Source of the DNA: Metridium senile | Taxonomy: Eukaryota; Cnidaria; Anthozoa; Actiniaria; Metridiidae | Length of the DNA: 64,000 nucleotides | Direction of reading: 5' to 3' | Assembly: GCA_949775045.1 (NCBI GenBank) | Contig: OX459108.1 | Coordinates: forward strand, 15,777,763-15,841,762 | Shown here: positions 22,065 through 34,280 of the stretch, piece after piece | Layout: each line of letters starts with the position of its first letter | Numbering within the stretch: the first letter of the stretch is position 1 | The notes under the pieces: model-generated | What the model was told of the DNA's origin: nothing | Seen by the model: the letters and a program-made list of their open reading frames with translations, nothing else | Database searches by the model: none | Made by a program: the position numbers and the translations under genes

Positions 22065-22445
22065 AGGTTTTTGAAAATCCCTCTACAGGTACATGGAGCG
22101 GACGAGAAAATAGAAAATACAATGCCAAAAAGCACAGAGAGCGCTTTTATACCAACAATAATCTCTAGTATATTTCACAGGTTTATGAAAACCCCTCTAC
22201 AGGTTTATAGAGACGAGAAAATAGAAAATGTAATACCAAAAAGCACAGAGAGCGCTTTTATACCAACAATAATCCATAGTATATTTCATTTGAAAACCCC
22301 TCTACAGGTTTATAGAGACGAGAAAATAGAAAATACAATACCAAAAAGCACAGAGAGCGCTTTTATACCGATAATAATCCACAGTATATTTCACAGGTTT
22401 TTTAAAAACCCTCTACAGGTTTATAGAGACGAGAAACTAGAAATA
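22065..22445. repeat. Four-unit tandem repeat with an open frame
   Basis: CTCTACAGGT starts at 22081, 22195, 22300 and 22411, giving unit lengths of 114, 105 and 111, all multiples of three. A 136-codon plus-strand frame (22071-22481, no ATG at its start) runs through all units with the recurring peptide KSTESAFIP. Probably a satellite; the frame conservation is recorded as a finding. Confidence 0.8.
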
Positions 22446-22481
22446 TTTCAATATTTAGTGGAAGTCTGTCAATTACAGTAG

Positions 22482-24800
22482 TATCATTCTTTATCAACAC
22501 TTCTTGATGGACTGCTCGATATTTTCATGAATTTGAACGTTTTCGAGTTTAGATTGTAAAAACACAATTGTGTTTCGAGTTAATTTGTAAAAGAAGAATT
22601 AATTATGTTTTTTTATTACTAGAATAAGTAACAGCAATATCTCTGAATTATTTTGGTTTTGAAGAATGAGAGATTAGTTCTATTTTACGTTCTTTGGAGG
22701 TGATAACTGTGTAATGTTTTTTAAATCACAAAATGAACAGAATGCTCAATTAATTGGTTTTTAAATTTGATCATTTTAGGATGTTTTGTTTTTGAACAAT
22801 TACAAAAACTACAATAGTATTTTCAATTAATTCATCGTTAAATACGATACTTGTTGAAGTTCTATTTATTTTCCTTGAAAAAATAAACAAAATTCTCGCA
22901 TAATAAAGTTTACCTCCAGTGTCTTATTATTTCCCTTTTAATTTAGAAATCACAAAAACAACACAAGCCTTTTACAAAGCTGTTATCAATCCATTCTTTA
23001 GATTCATTTTTTTAATTTAAAAATCACAAAAAGCAGAGGAATCTTTCAAACAACTCTTCTGGACGTCAAAGTTATCGCTAACTCACTGCAGGATGTATGC
23101 TGCGAGAATAGAACCAATCGAACGAATGATCAGTCGAACGAATGATCAATCGAACCAATGATCAATTGCCCAAAGCATATCACTCAAAGGCCCACGAAAT
23201 TCTCCAAGTGTTTGCATATTAATATTTCCCAGAGAAAAAACGATAACAGATAACGAGCTCTAAGGGACACTTTATATTGTCATGGAAGGGAATCCAACCG
23301 ACTAGTCTTACTGTACGTAACAATAGATCAACGAGTAAATGGCTGTGGGAACTCAACAGACGCTACATAAACACCATGACTACATCGATAGCTTCCAATC
23401 AAGGACGACTCACTGGATTAAAATTGATACACTATTCGACAATAATTTGGTACATAGTTCCAGAATTCCTAAAAAAGGATACATCATTATAAATTTCCTA
23501 AAAATTGATACATAGTTCGACAATTCTTACAAATTGAGACATGCATAGTTCGACAATTCCTAAAAATTGATACATTGTTCGACAATTCCTAAAAATTGAT
23601 ACATAGTTAAAAAAATATTAAATTGTTTCAAAATTTCTCAGCCAAAGTATCTGATAACTTATTCTTAGGTGAGTACAAATTGAAACATTGTACGAGAATT
23701 TTCACAAATTAATGAATTGTCGAAAAGTTATTTAAATAAATACACGGTTCAGACTTTTTCTCGTTGCTACTGGATTCTACAAAAAATTAAAATTAAAAGC
23801 ATTTTTCAAAAAAGCCTATTTTAGCTGCAAATTCAAGTTATAATTACTATCAATATTGATAGAATGTTTAAGAATCGGATAGTGAAACAATGTACCAGAA
23901 TCTATTCTAACCATTATTCCTTTATAGCATAAAACAGTAAAATTAACATGAAAAAAACTAATCCAAGCATTTTCTGAAATAAAAAAACTCGAGTTTTGTT
24001 ATTTTTTAAACTCTCTCATGATTTAATATTTTTTCAAAAAATTAAACAAGCTTGCCCCACCCATATTTGTTACCTTTTTAAAATTTAATAAAACTGTCAA
24101 AAAATAAATAAACCTAAAGAAATTGCTAAAAACTAATAATGATAATAATAGCAAAATATGACTTATTGGATGTCAAACTTTTAATATAAATTAAGTAGAG
24201 TTCTGTCAATCTAAAGTCATTTTACTACGGCAGTTATCTAGTTTTCCTCAGGCAAAAAGTAACGTATTATCGATAAGTTAGATTCCGCACACCAAAACTG
24301 TACTTAATTGTCATAAAACTAAAATCTGAATTTGAGCTATTGAAAAATAGAACATCGAGAGAATATATGATATATCAGAGCTGTTATTCAGTTTAGTTCT
24401 ATTCGTTTTTCTTTCATTCATTCCTTTTTCTTTATATTCATTTCTTTCTTTCATCCATTACTTTTATATGCATGTATAGATTTCTTTCTTTCTTTCATCT
24501 ATTTCTTTTATATGCATGTATAGATTTCTTTCTTTCTTTCATCCATTTCTTTTATATGCATGTATAGATTTCTTTCTTTCTTTTAAACTATTCATTCTAC
24601 GTTCCATCCCTTTTTTCATCTATTCATTCATTCTTTGATTCCATTTTTCTTCTATCCAGCCTTCCATCTTTAATGCATTTGTTTTGCATTCTTTTATATC
24701 GGCAGTTCTTTTCTATTGTGCTAGTCAATCATAATTAAGAGCCCTTGACTGTATTATCATACTCATTCATTTATTCTCTAATTCATTCATTCATTCTTTT
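22482..24800. other. AT-rich spacer without genes
   Basis: Very AT-rich DNA. A short tandem of GAACGAATGATCA occurs at 23115-23165, and a roughly 52-bp unit (TTTCTTTCTTTCATC with ATATGCATGTATAGATTTC) is repeated three times at 24430-24585. No supported gene. Confidence 0.6.
23455..23610. repeat. About 31-bp minisatellite
   Basis: Units of AATTCCTAAAAATTGATACATAGTTCGAC, five or so copies with drift. Confidence 0.8.
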
Positions 24801-24809
24801 TGTATTGTA

Positions 24810-24987
24810 CAGTGGTACCTCTATTAAGCGGTCACCCATTAAGCGGCCACCCTCTATTAGGCGACTATAATAGAAAGTCCCAAATCTATTCCCATACCTA
24901 TTTTATACCTCTATTTCAGCAGCCAACCTCTATTAAGCGACCACTTTGGAAAGTCCCGAGGGTGACCGCTTAATAGAGGTACCACGG
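24810..24987. mobile_element. pogo/Tigger-type MITE with TA duplication
   Basis: 178 bp flanked by TA (24808-24809 and 24988-24989). The ends are CAGTGGTACCTCTATTAAGC on the left and the complement of GCTTAATAGAGGTACCACGG on the right, with one mismatch in the terminal inverted repeat. The CAGTGG-ACCTC-TTAAGCGG terminus is typical of non-autonomous Tigger/pogo elements. Internal copies of TCTATTAAGCGACCAC are also present. Confidence 0.85.
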
Positions 24988-24989
24988 TA

Positions 24990-26124
24990 CTTTGTATCTA
25001 TATATCCCTAAACGTAACCAAAGGTATCCTTCTATCCGTATTTCTTTCTATTTTTCTGTGTGTAGGCGGCCGGCCCTCAATTATAATGAATAGCACTTAT
25101 ATTCGCTTTAATGCTTTATAATAAATTGCTGTTAACAAATGACAGTCATGATGGGAAATCTAGAGGTTTGTTTCTCAACACAACACTACTAATGACCATA
25201 GTTTTATGGCTTCAATATTGCTAGAAAACTAAAGACTGAATATAGTTAATATCACTGTATGATACAAGATCTATTAGTAATGGGATAGTATTGACCATTT
25301 TACATCGTCTCCGAGATAAAATTGCTACAGTCTGTGATATAGCAAGCAACACTGAAAATCCCAAAATGTCAAAATCATATGAATTTTGTGAAAAGAAAGT
25401 ATTTCTTTCTAAATGTTCATTTCCAACGTTTTTATTTCAAAATAAAATTGAAATTGAATCACAGATCTCCAATTTGAAAATAATAACATAAAGAAAAAAA
25501 TAATAATAATATAATAATAAAATAATAAAATAATAAAATAACAAAATAGAGAAAAATATCAAATTAAAAGTAGCATAAAAATACAAAAATAAATAAATAT
25601 AATCGGATAAATAATAAGAATGAAATAGCTAAATGTGACATTATTTCCTGTACATTACATCGTTATTTTGAAATGATTCACTGTGCGGCATTTTTACACT
25701 TATGACCACTTCGATAAAGATTTTATTTCCCAATGTATTGTTAGAAACACACGAGAAAAAAAATCCTTTCTTCTCTTGTTATATCTTCCTACCAAACATC
25801 CCGGTGTTTTTGATGCTCTTCTCAGCCATTTTACTGATCAATTCCCTGAGAGTGTTTCTGCCATGAAACTATTGTTTGAGATTCAGTTTCGATTAAGTTA
25901 AAGAATAGAAAACTACAAAAGTCAATTCAATATTCACCGTGCAATAATTGGGTCATTCTGGTTTCATTTTTAGTCATGTTTTACTTTGATGGACGAATAT
26001 TACAGTTGAATAAATCACAATCTTCAACTGCTTCCTCTCAACACAACAACTACTTGGTATTTATTCATTATACTCTATTTTAAACTAAAAGCAACTTAAA
26101 AAGATACTGACAAGAGCAAACTAG
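24990..26124. other. Spacer without genes
   Basis: Includes an AATAAT/AAAATAATA simple-sequence stretch at about 25490-25610. Frames at 25291-25491 and 25683-25901 carry no recognisable motif. Confidence 0.6.
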
Positions 26125-26500
26125 CGTCTTTAACCAAGTGAGACAAGCGCACAGGAGCGACAAGAACAAGAAAGAAACAACCTTGTTTGTGGTGGCGCAT
26201 CGGCGGTAAAACCTAAAAAGAGCCTTTATCTATCTATTGCCGAGTAAACTAAACTACCAACTAAAACAAAGAACGATTCTCAATTTACCAGCTTCTATAA
26301 AACAAGTGAGACGAGAACAACACGACTAGAACAAGAAACTACCTTCCTCGTGGTGGCGCATCGGCGGTAAAACCTAAAAATAGCCTTAATCTATCTATTG
26401 GCAAGTAAACTAAACTACTAACTAAAACATAGAACGAACGGATTCTCAATTTACCATCTTCTTTAAAACAAGTGAGACGACAACAACGCGATGAAAAGAA
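26125..26500. repeat. About 165-bp tandem repeat, 2.3 units
   Basis: CAAGTGAGACAAGCG/CAAGTGAGACGAGAAC, GTGGTGGCGCATCGGCGGTA and AACTAAACTAC recur in order; the second unit starts near 26303 and a partial third near 26468. Confidence 0.85.
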
Positions 26501-26900
26501 GAGGAAGTTTTTTAACCGCTAGACGGTCAGCGTAAGTTTCTGTTTTACGCATAGTTATCATGATGAAGGAAAACTACTGTAAAAGACAACGTAGTTATCA
26601 TTGCAACAATATTAACCATGCTCAACTGCAATGTGTGCCACGCGCGCGTCAATAAGTAAAATGACGGCGTGGTTGTTTTTTACTCTAGCTATTCGGCAAA
26701 AATCTTCCCTGAACTTGTTTTTTCTCCCGGACAATTATCATTGGTACTATTAGCACAAGGATTGTCACTTCATTGCGTGGAATTGTTAGAGGTTTCAGAT
26801 TGGAGATACATGTCTTGCACTTATAGTTTAAACTTAAAGTTTTCCGCTGTCTGTTACTTTGAAATACGTCTTTTGATTTTCTAGTTTCAAGCAACTATTA

Positions 26901-27122
26901 CAGTGCGAATCGAAAAACTGTTGGCACCCTGAAATATTTTAGAAATCGTTTATTGTTCGTAGAACAACTCACAAACAACTCTAACTACAAAAGGTTTATC
27001 AGACTACACATCGTTCATACTTCTTGCGGTGATATACACTGTAGTTGTTTCTGAGTTGTTCAACGAACAATAAACGATTTCTAAAATATTTCTAGGTGCC
27101 CACGGTTTTTTGATTCGCACTG
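26901..27122. mobile_element. Palindromic MITE (CAGTGCGAATC family), copy 1
   Basis: 222 bp with inverted repeats of about 75 bp: CAGTGCGAATC and AAATATTTTAGAAATCGTTT at the left, their complements at the right. The flanks are TTA on both sides, suggesting a 3-bp (Harbinger-like) or TA duplication. No ORF. A second copy is at 34445-34645. Confidence 0.85.
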
Positions 27123-27125
27123 TTA

Positions 27126-28049
27126 ACATTGAAATGAACCATACAGATCACATAAAACCGTAAAACCAATACGAAATTGTCATTTCACTGACATTGGAGA
27201 TGCATGTCTAAACTTGTAAACAATTCCTCTGCTTGTGTCTAAAATACGTCTTTTACTGTTTTAGGGCAACATGATGTTAGCTGTTATGGACAAAAAGCTA
27301 TTTCAAAAACAGTGAAATGAAGACATCACATAAAACCGTAACTGAGACGTTACGTTACGTTACGTTGGAGTTACGTTATTACCGTGGAGTCCCGCAAGGT
27401 ACGTAATATCTACTATACAAAATTGCCATTTTAAATAATATAACTTTTTTTCAACTTTTTATTCATTAGTAAGAATTTTTTTTAAATATTTTACATTAAA
27501 TATGAAAGTTGTATATAAACCTATTAACTAAAATAATTGTATAATAAACTTATTAACTAAAATTATTGTATATAAACTTATTATCTAAAATAAAGAAAAA
27601 ATAACACAAGTTTACTTTGCGTTTAGATAGACGCGTGTTGTTTTTCGATTTTCCTTAAATGAAATTCTACTATGTTAGTACGTTTTGTGGTCTTCCTGAA
27701 TAACCAGACCCTAAGGAAGCATGACGATTTTAAATTTCTCTGTGTACGCATCACGAAATATGAATTGGAAAGTGATTTTATATTTTAGTTAGCGTGATAA
27801 CTGTTAGATAGTTTTTGCTGACTTAATAAAATTTAGATGTAGTAGATCAGAATATTTTCTCTGCACACTCTGCATTATTGTTTATTTTTTTTTAAAGTAA
27901 ATCGTTGGTTTCATTGGATCCATCCTCGCATCTTCACCAGACGATCTATCAGTGAATGATTTAGTTTTTGGTTTTGGTTTTTTCTTGTTTTTATCAGATC
28001 AGGGTTTGTGTTTTTCTTTGCGCACATCTACTCTTGTAAAACAGGAGCC
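27126..28049. other. Spacer without genes
   Basis: Contains a short GTTAC tandem at 27350-27375 (CGTTACGTTACGTTACGTT) and AT-rich DNA. Nothing else recognised. Confidence 0.6.
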
Positions 28050-28175
28050 GGTTGTACGAAGGGTGGATAAAGTTATCCGCGGATAAAAGTTATCCACTGC
28101 ATAGGTTTTTTATAGATTTTATCCGCTGGATAAGGATTTATCCGTTGGATAGCGCTATTCACCATTCGTACAACC
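28050..28175. mobile_element. MITE with GGTTGTACGAA ends
   Basis: About 126 bp; left end GGTTGTACGAAGGGTGGATA, right end complement CACCATTCGTACAACC. The interior is full of TTATCCGC/GGATAA words in both orientations and can fold into a hairpin. Confidence 0.8.
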
Positions 28176-28273
28176 AGTCCCTGATCTGTAAAATTAAATC
28201 TGTTTTTTCATATATTATTTCAATAACGCTATTATATTTTTTTCAATTATTTATTAACTTTTAAGTTATAGCC

Positions 28274-28352
28274 TTTTACTCCGACGAAGGACTAAAGCTC
28301 AAAACCATTTTTTACGGTATTACAAATTTCATTATATTACCTATTTTTAACA
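28274..28352 (+). repeat. Dispersed repeat head, copy 3 (decayed)
   Basis: TTTTACTCCGACGAAGGACT, AAAGCTCAAAACC, then TTTTTTACGGTATTACAAAT. The GAAAC core is mutated and the 95-bp unit is missing. Confidence 0.75.
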
Positions 28353-28579
28353 ATTGTTAACTTAACAAGTCAGCGAAAACATTTACACTCCACAAAAGTA
28401 CAAGCCATGACCATGTTGTGTCTATATAGTTTACATTACCCAAGCCAAACAGGATATCAACGAACCTTATAAACAAATTAGTGCACTACTTTAAAGTGCA
28501 ATATGACCACTTGATAAAGTGCAGTGAGTTTGTTAATATACGCCGATAGTGATGTGATAGTTGTACACGGCGGCAAGTC

Positions 28580-29045
28580 AAACAGAATTATATCTCTCTT
28601 AGTCTATATCTCTCTCTTGGTCTATATCTCTCTCTTAGTCTATATATATCTTAGGGAAACACACAGGCATTCAAATATCAATTCTCACTACTTTTTATGG
28701 TGTGTTTTTCCTCGTTTTACTAATTTGTGATTTTTTTCAATCAACTATTCATTCGTATTATACTTTTTTATGAGGAATTTTCGCTCGTCTTATTAATTTG
28801 TTTACTATGTTTTCAATCTAATATCCATTCTAACTATTTTTTTTCATGGTGTGTTTTCGCTCGTCTTACTAAATTTACTATTTTTTCAATCTAATGTCCA
28901 TTCGTACGATACATTTTCATCGATATTTATTATTACGATATTATGTGGTTTTAGCTCGTTTTACTAATTTACTATTTATTCAATCTAATATTCATTCGTA
29001 CTATACTATGTCATGAGGAGTTTTTCGTCCGTCTTCGTACTTTTT
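28580..29045. repeat. Short tandem (22 bp) followed by about 90-bp diverged tandem
   Basis: TCTATATCTCTCTCTTAG repeats at 28585-28650. Then four diverged units with TTTTTCAATCTAATATCCATTC and GTTTTCGCTCGTCTTACTAA words from about 28690 to 29040. Non-coding. Confidence 0.7.
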
Positions 29046-29330
29046 TATTTCTTTTTCTATTTCTATTTTTACTTCTCCTCTCCCTATATGTAAGCGTTGT
29101 CTTACGCTGATCTATATATTTTTTCTTTTCCCATCTCCCCATTTTTCATTTTCTTCTCCCTTCTACCTATATAAGTTACCTGTTGTTTCTCTCATTTCCT
29201 TGTCTATTTCAAGCTCTTTTTGCGATTCATCCTATCAATAGTTATACAGCCCTTTCACTTTATAACTATCTAGTGGAATTTATAATATTATAGACTATCA
29301 TCGTAGACATTTTTAAATTTCTTAAAAGAA

Positions 29331-29545
29331 TCAAGGATTGCACAGTTGGTTAGTGCGCGGCGTTCTGTGCGAGAGGCTCCGAGTTCGATTCCCAATGACA
29401 TTGTTTCAACTTCTCTTCTTTCCGTGTAGCTTTAAATACCCGTAAAATGGAGCACTGATGGAGAGAGGGAAGTAAAATGAGCGCACCGTCGGCTCTCTGG
29501 AAGATCAGCCTCGGCTGAAGGGACTTCTGACGTAAAACTATTCTT
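29331..29545 (+). repeat. tRNA-derived SINE of a second family
   Basis: tRNA-like head with A-box TGCACAGTTGGTTAGTGCGC and B-box GAGTTCGATTCCC, then a body with TAAAATGGAGCACTG, CACCGTCGGCTCTCTGG and GCTGAAGGGACTTCTGACG. A decayed copy sits at 55.9-56.2 kb. The head resembles a tRNA but lacks a complete cloverleaf. Confidence 0.75.
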
Positions 29546-29721
29546 TACTTTAAATAGATTCTCATACTGGATAACACCTATATTGTGTTCCGTTTCCTTG
29601 TACAACCATATATTAATTTTGAATTATAATATCAAACATTTGTAGTTGTTGTTGTGTTCTCTTTAACTTCTTCGTTATTAGAGTGTAGTAGTTTGTACTA
29701 GAGTCGTTTTCATAAACACAC

Positions 29722-29882
29722 TTAAAAGTGTATCACTATTTATGCACCTTACTGATTCCATTGTGTTCTTTTGTTGTCATTTGACTATCACGCTTTAACT
29801 AATACACTTTGTTTCACGGGTTAATGAGAACAACTCTTACCCGTGAAACACACTTTAGTGTATCACTCTTTTATGCACCTAC
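29722..29882. mobile_element. MITE of the CACGGGTTAA family, rearranged copy
   Basis: Contains ATTCCATTGTGTTCTTTTGT, TTTGACTATCACGCTTTAAC and TTTCACGGGTTAATGAG, collinear with 58385-58477, followed by an inverted TTACCCGTGAAAC. A palindromic non-coding element, probably two partial copies back to back. Confidence 0.6.
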
Positions 29883-30270
29883 TTTGCTATGATGATAATA
29901 ATCGCTCAATTAACACAGTCAGTATATGTAATTAGTACTATATGTTTCATAGTGTGAGTACTCTGCCGTGATTTAAGCAGGGTATATAATGAGTGTAATG
30001 GCTGCCAAGAAATAGTTGCACTAGTTGTGGTTTGGGTTTATCATTGAGGCTTATAAGATAATTAAGTGAAAACTTTTTTATATTTCAAGTTTTATTCATG
30101 TATTTATTGTAAATCCACCGTATGTTTTTATCTAAGGTTCATAAAATAAAGCTATTATTAGAGCAGATTTCGTATGACTATGAAATATTCACGGTCAAGG
30201 CACGGCAAGGCACGCTAAAAATTCTAGAAACATCACGGTCGCGGAGTTTTGCGGTTTATAATGCATACGC
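29883..30270. other. Spacer without genes
   Basis: AT-rich; from 30163 carries GAGCAGATTTCGTATGAC and GGTCAAGGCACGGCAAGGCA, a repeat fragment also seen near 3495-3540. Confidence 0.5.
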
Positions 30271-30474
30271 TATGGGGGCCTATTATAGGTTGGCGGTATG
30301 ACGGTTTTTGCCAATTTTAGAGGTCGGTTTTCGGAATTGTTGCAACTTTTGTGCCGGGTTTTTTTTTTTTTTTTGGTTGCGGTTTTTCGCGATTTTTTGC
30401 AGCGGTTCACGGAAAAACATGACGAAATATAGCGGTTTTGCGGCATGACGAAACCCTATAATAGGCCCCCCATA
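30271..30474. mobile_element. MITE with TATGGGGGCCTATTATAGG ends
   Basis: 204 bp; left end TATGGGGGCCTATTATAGG and right end CCTATAATAGGCCCCCCATA form an inverted repeat of about 19 bp with one G indel. The interior has GCGGTTTTGCGG-type words and a T16 run. Confidence 0.85.
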
Positions 30475-30635
30475 TAAGCGGTTTGTAGTATAGTCGGACA
30501 TTTTACACAATCACTGAATTAATTTGGCGTTTGGTTTGTGTTTTCACTTTTGGTTCAGTAGTTGTTTTAGTTTTCTGACTGCTAGTAGAGTTTCCCATGG
30601 CGGTTTTGTAGTTTATTTTTTTACTTATTATGAAC

Positions 30636-31310
30636 AATTTGCAAGCACTATTACTAAAATGAAACGTACTCACAAATAGTTCACAGTACACAGCAGAGAT
30701 ATTTTTCTCTGAACAAGCACACCATGCAGTTATAAGAACATGGGTGCATGGGAAAATCTCCACGAAGAACGAAACTCTAATTAGGAAAAACTTCGCAAGC
30801 GCCATTACTTGAAAGATTTACGTAAAACTGGTTTGCAAACCGTTAACAATATTTTCTCTGAGCTTGTGGACCAGTGGATAACACTGGAGTACATAGGAAA
30901 ATCTCCACGTAAAATTCTGATCAGGAAAAACTTCGCAAGCGCTTTTATTAGAATGATTTACGTAAAACTGGTTTGCAAACCGTTAACAATATTTTCTCTG
31001 AGCATGCGGACCAGACTATAACAGGTGTACATAAGAAAATCTCCACGTAAAATTCTGATCAGGAAAAACTACGCAAGCACCATTACTTGAAAGATTTACG
31101 TAAAACTGGTTTACAAACCGTTAACAATATTTTTCTGTGAGCATGCGGACCAGTGGATAACAGGTGTACATAGGAAAATCTCCACGTAAAATTCTGATCA
31201 GGAAAAACTTCGCAAGCGCTTTTACTTGAATGATGTACGTAAAACTGGTTTACAAACCGCTAACAGTCTTTTTCTGTGACCATGCGGCCAAGACTATAAC
31301 AGGTGTGCAC
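30636..31310. repeat. About 139-bp tandem repeat, four clear units plus a diverged one
   Basis: CTTCGCAAGCGC starts at 30791, 30931, 31069 (ACGC variant) and 31208, spacing 140, 138 and 139. Shared words include GATTTACGTAAAACTGGTTT and AAATCTCCACGTAAAATTCT. Frames inside are short and not conserved between units. Confidence 0.85.
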
Positions 31311-31772
31311 GGAATATTGCACAAGGACAGTGTTAAACAAACACGATTCTATATAGGATAAGAAGGATAAGACCGTCTAATCTACAAAGAGACCGACTAC
31401 TAAGTAATAGCATTATAACAATCAGATGATTTGTTTATTTAATGGGTTATCGTATGAATTAGGTAAAATAGATCAGTGTAAGTCCAAAATGATGGCACCG
31501 GACAAGTGGAATAATCACGCTTAAAGCACGTTTCTGGGTCTCAAAGCTAAATCACAGCTACACTGGTGAAATAATAATTTTAAGACTTATAATGCGCAAA
31601 ATACAAATGGATATGATGTAATGCGCAGTATATACTTTTATAGTTTTTGTTCTTTTATAAAGCAAAATATTGATTTACTTGAGGGCTAGATAGACGAATA
31701 TAGCTGGATATTTTTACTCGATCCAGACCTACTCGATAATTTTACTCGTCTATGACTAGTTGGATAATAAAC

Positions 31773-32012
31773 AGGCTCGTAACATGGTATATGGGATCAG
31801 GGGATCAGCGTTATTTTGCGATCAGAGATCAGAAATTTTGCTTTGGGAACGGTATCACAACCACTGGGATCGGGATCATGAGAAAATATAGCCGATTCAG
31901 GGATCAAAACGGGGATCAAGGATCAAACGTTGGAAAAAATTGGGCTCAGGGATCAAAAATTCCGAAATGATCCGGGATCAATAGGTTCAAAATATACCAT
32001 GTTACGAGCCTG
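31773..32012. mobile_element. hAT-like MITE with exact 8-bp target duplication
   Basis: 240 bp between perfect TAATAAAC duplications (31765-31772 and 32013-32020). Terminal inverted repeats are AGGCTCGTAACATGGTATAT and its complement. The interior has many GGGATCA words. No transposase. Confidence 0.9.
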
Positions 32013-32084
32013 TAATAAACGTCAGTTATTCTTTGCCTTCTTTTTACACGGTGTAGCGTTAATGTTAGTCCAATTGTTACTATA

Positions 32085-32330
32085 AATAGAAACTAGCGAG
32101 TAAACTAGTATAGGCTGCGTCGGTGTTTGATATAAACGATAGGTAATAGAATGAAATTTGTAACGCCGTAAAAAATAGAAATAGAAACTAGCGAGTAAAC
32201 TAGTATAGGCTGCGTCGGTGTTTGATATAAACGATAGGTAATAGAATGAAATTTGTAACACCGTAAAAAATGTTGACTTAACTTTACTGACGTTTCGAGC
32301 TTTAACCCTTCGTCGGAGTAAAATTGTTTC
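32085..32330 (-). repeat. Dispersed repeat with hammerhead-like head and two 95-bp units
   Basis: On the minus strand: TTTTACTCCGACGAAGGGTT, AAGCTCGAAACGTCAGTAAA, then two units each containing TTTTTTACGG(T/C)GTTACAAAT and CACCGACGCAGCCTATACTA. The unit word GAAACTAGCGAG starts at 32089 and 32184 on the plus strand, exactly 95 apart. A frame of 105 codons across it is spurious. Confidence 0.85.
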
Positions 32331-32633
32331 TATGTTCATTGCCTAAACAAGCTTCTTTCAAAAGCTTATCGTACCTTCTAGTTATCAGGGTAATTTGCAG
32401 TTAATTGAATCTACGTAAGGCTTCTTGATAGCTTGTTGGCGCCTTATTCTCGATAAGTACATGAATAGAGACAGACGGTTTGGGTTTTATGGCCCTTACT
32501 TGGTCTACAACTGATAACTCAGTAACGGAAAGCAGAGATTTTATATGAACACACGTGAGAACATGTTTGATGGTCCCGTTTGGCGCCTGACGTCTGGGAC
32601 GAAGGCATAGTTACAAAATTGTTCACACTTTTA

Positions 32634-32764
32634 CCCATACGAAGGGCTAAAGCTCGAAACGTTAGTAAAGTTTTAAGTTAACATTTTTTACGGCGTTACA
32701 AATTTCATTCTATTAGCCCTATTAGCTATCGTTTATATCAAACGCCGACGCAGCCTATACTAGG
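32634..32764 (+). repeat. Dispersed repeat head plus one unit, copy 5
   Basis: CATACGAAGGGCTAAAGCTC, GAAACGTTAGTAAAG, TTTTTTACGGCGTTACAAAT, then CGCCGACGCAGCCTATACTA. It ends where a G-rich MITE begins, so one may have landed in the other. Confidence 0.75.
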
Positions 32765-32982
32765 GGGGGGGGGGGGGGGGTTGGGGTGTAATGTCGAAGT
32801 AGTAGGGGTGATCGAAGGAGGTTTGACGACCCCTAAAAGGTATACGCACAGATAAAAATAACTGATAAAGCCTTGTCAAGTTATACCCCAACAAAGCAAC
32901 AAAATAGAGTAAATATTTTTACCCTAAATGCTATGCCGATCACCCCTACCTCTTGGACAAAGGGGGGGGGGGGGGGCATGGC
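32765..32982. mobile_element. MITE with long G/C-run ends, copy 1
   Basis: Starts with a G17 run and GTAGGGGTGATCG, ends with CGATCACCCCTACCTCTTGG and a second G-run. Internally shares CCTAAAAGGTATACGCACAG with 59044-59294 in inverted orientation. Non-coding. Confidence 0.7.
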
Positions 32983-34280
32983 GCCTTAACTGTGGGAAAA
33001 ACATGTCCTTTTCACTGTTACAAACTATGTTCACACTTCTGATAACTCAGTAACGTGGCAACGAAAAGTTAAGGTTATCTAAACGCATGATAACTTCTTT
33101 GAAGGGGAGGAACAGCGATTAAAATATCCTTCCTCACAAATTTTATACCATTCTTCTCCCTCCTCCCTAAATGTTTTGACCATTTCTCCCTCCTCCTCTC
33201 CAGGCTATATAAAAAGAAGCTTTGGTGCGGTATTTTCACTAAACTAATGAAAATTTCGTATTGAAGTTGTTCACAACATGAATGTCTATCTTTCTGAACC
33301 TTGAGATTGTTGATTACTTACATAGTCTTGGAAAAACGAGCGAAAAAACAAAAATTAACGAGTGCATATGATTAAGGCGTCATCCTGTGTTTTGGTGCTG
33401 TATTTCCATAATTAAAATTGCTAAACTGATACAAACATCGGCTTCAAGTTGTTGACAACATTTTTCATCTATAAACGTATTGATCGCCCGTCTTTTCTCC
33501 TTGAAATGTTGGCTTTTGACATAAAAAGTTAGCGTTTTTATCGTTTTCTTTTCCTCTTCTTTTGTAAACATCACGCAAGATACGGCGACTTTTCAAGGTT
33601 ATTAATCAGGGTAACTTTTAGTTTTTTCCCGTTTCAAGACTTCTTGGTACTTGAAATTGAAAAGATGAATGTTACACCTTTAAATGAATTTTAACGACTA
33701 CAAACAAAAGAAAATCATAGCTACTTTGTACCAGCTTACCGGCTTTCGAAATCTTTGAGAAGTTTTATCGCAAAACAAGCCAGATGATCACGTGACTACT
33801 AACCTTGCAAAGTCGCCATTCTGTGTGATGTTCACAAAGAAGAGGAACTGAAATGAAAACCGTAAAAAACGCAAACTTTTAATGTCAAAAACAACATTTC
33901 AAGGTGGTAAGACGGCCGACAGGTATATAGAGGAAGAATCTAAAGGCCAGTTTCCATATGTACTTTTTCTATCTCAGCGATCGCGATTGGGTAAATTTTT
34001 TTTGCAGGATCGATATTTTTTTCCCATTCTACGTATGTGCAGAAATGTTTTTTTCAACTTGCACGAATATTTTTTTTGTCATTGTTGCTGTGCATGCTCG
34101 AATTGGCTGTGCTCGAACTGGTCCGTCCCTAAGATGGATTGGTTCACGTTTCATTATGCTGTAACCCGATGCCACTTGTGACAGCTTCCGGTAATATTAG
34201 ATGCATTTCAGCAATGTTTTGGTTCAGACCTGAATCAGCCGTCTTCTACATGTTTATCTACATGTTTAATACTGTGTTCA

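Noticed and set aside
29331..29400. tRNA gene suggested by GTTCGATTCCC
   Set aside because: Head of a SINE; stems do not close into a cloverleaf.
32022..32339. 105-codon minus-strand ORF, and similar ones at 58495-59162
   Set aside because: Read through the 95-bp dispersed-repeat units; the same peptide at both places reflects repeat copies, not a gene family.
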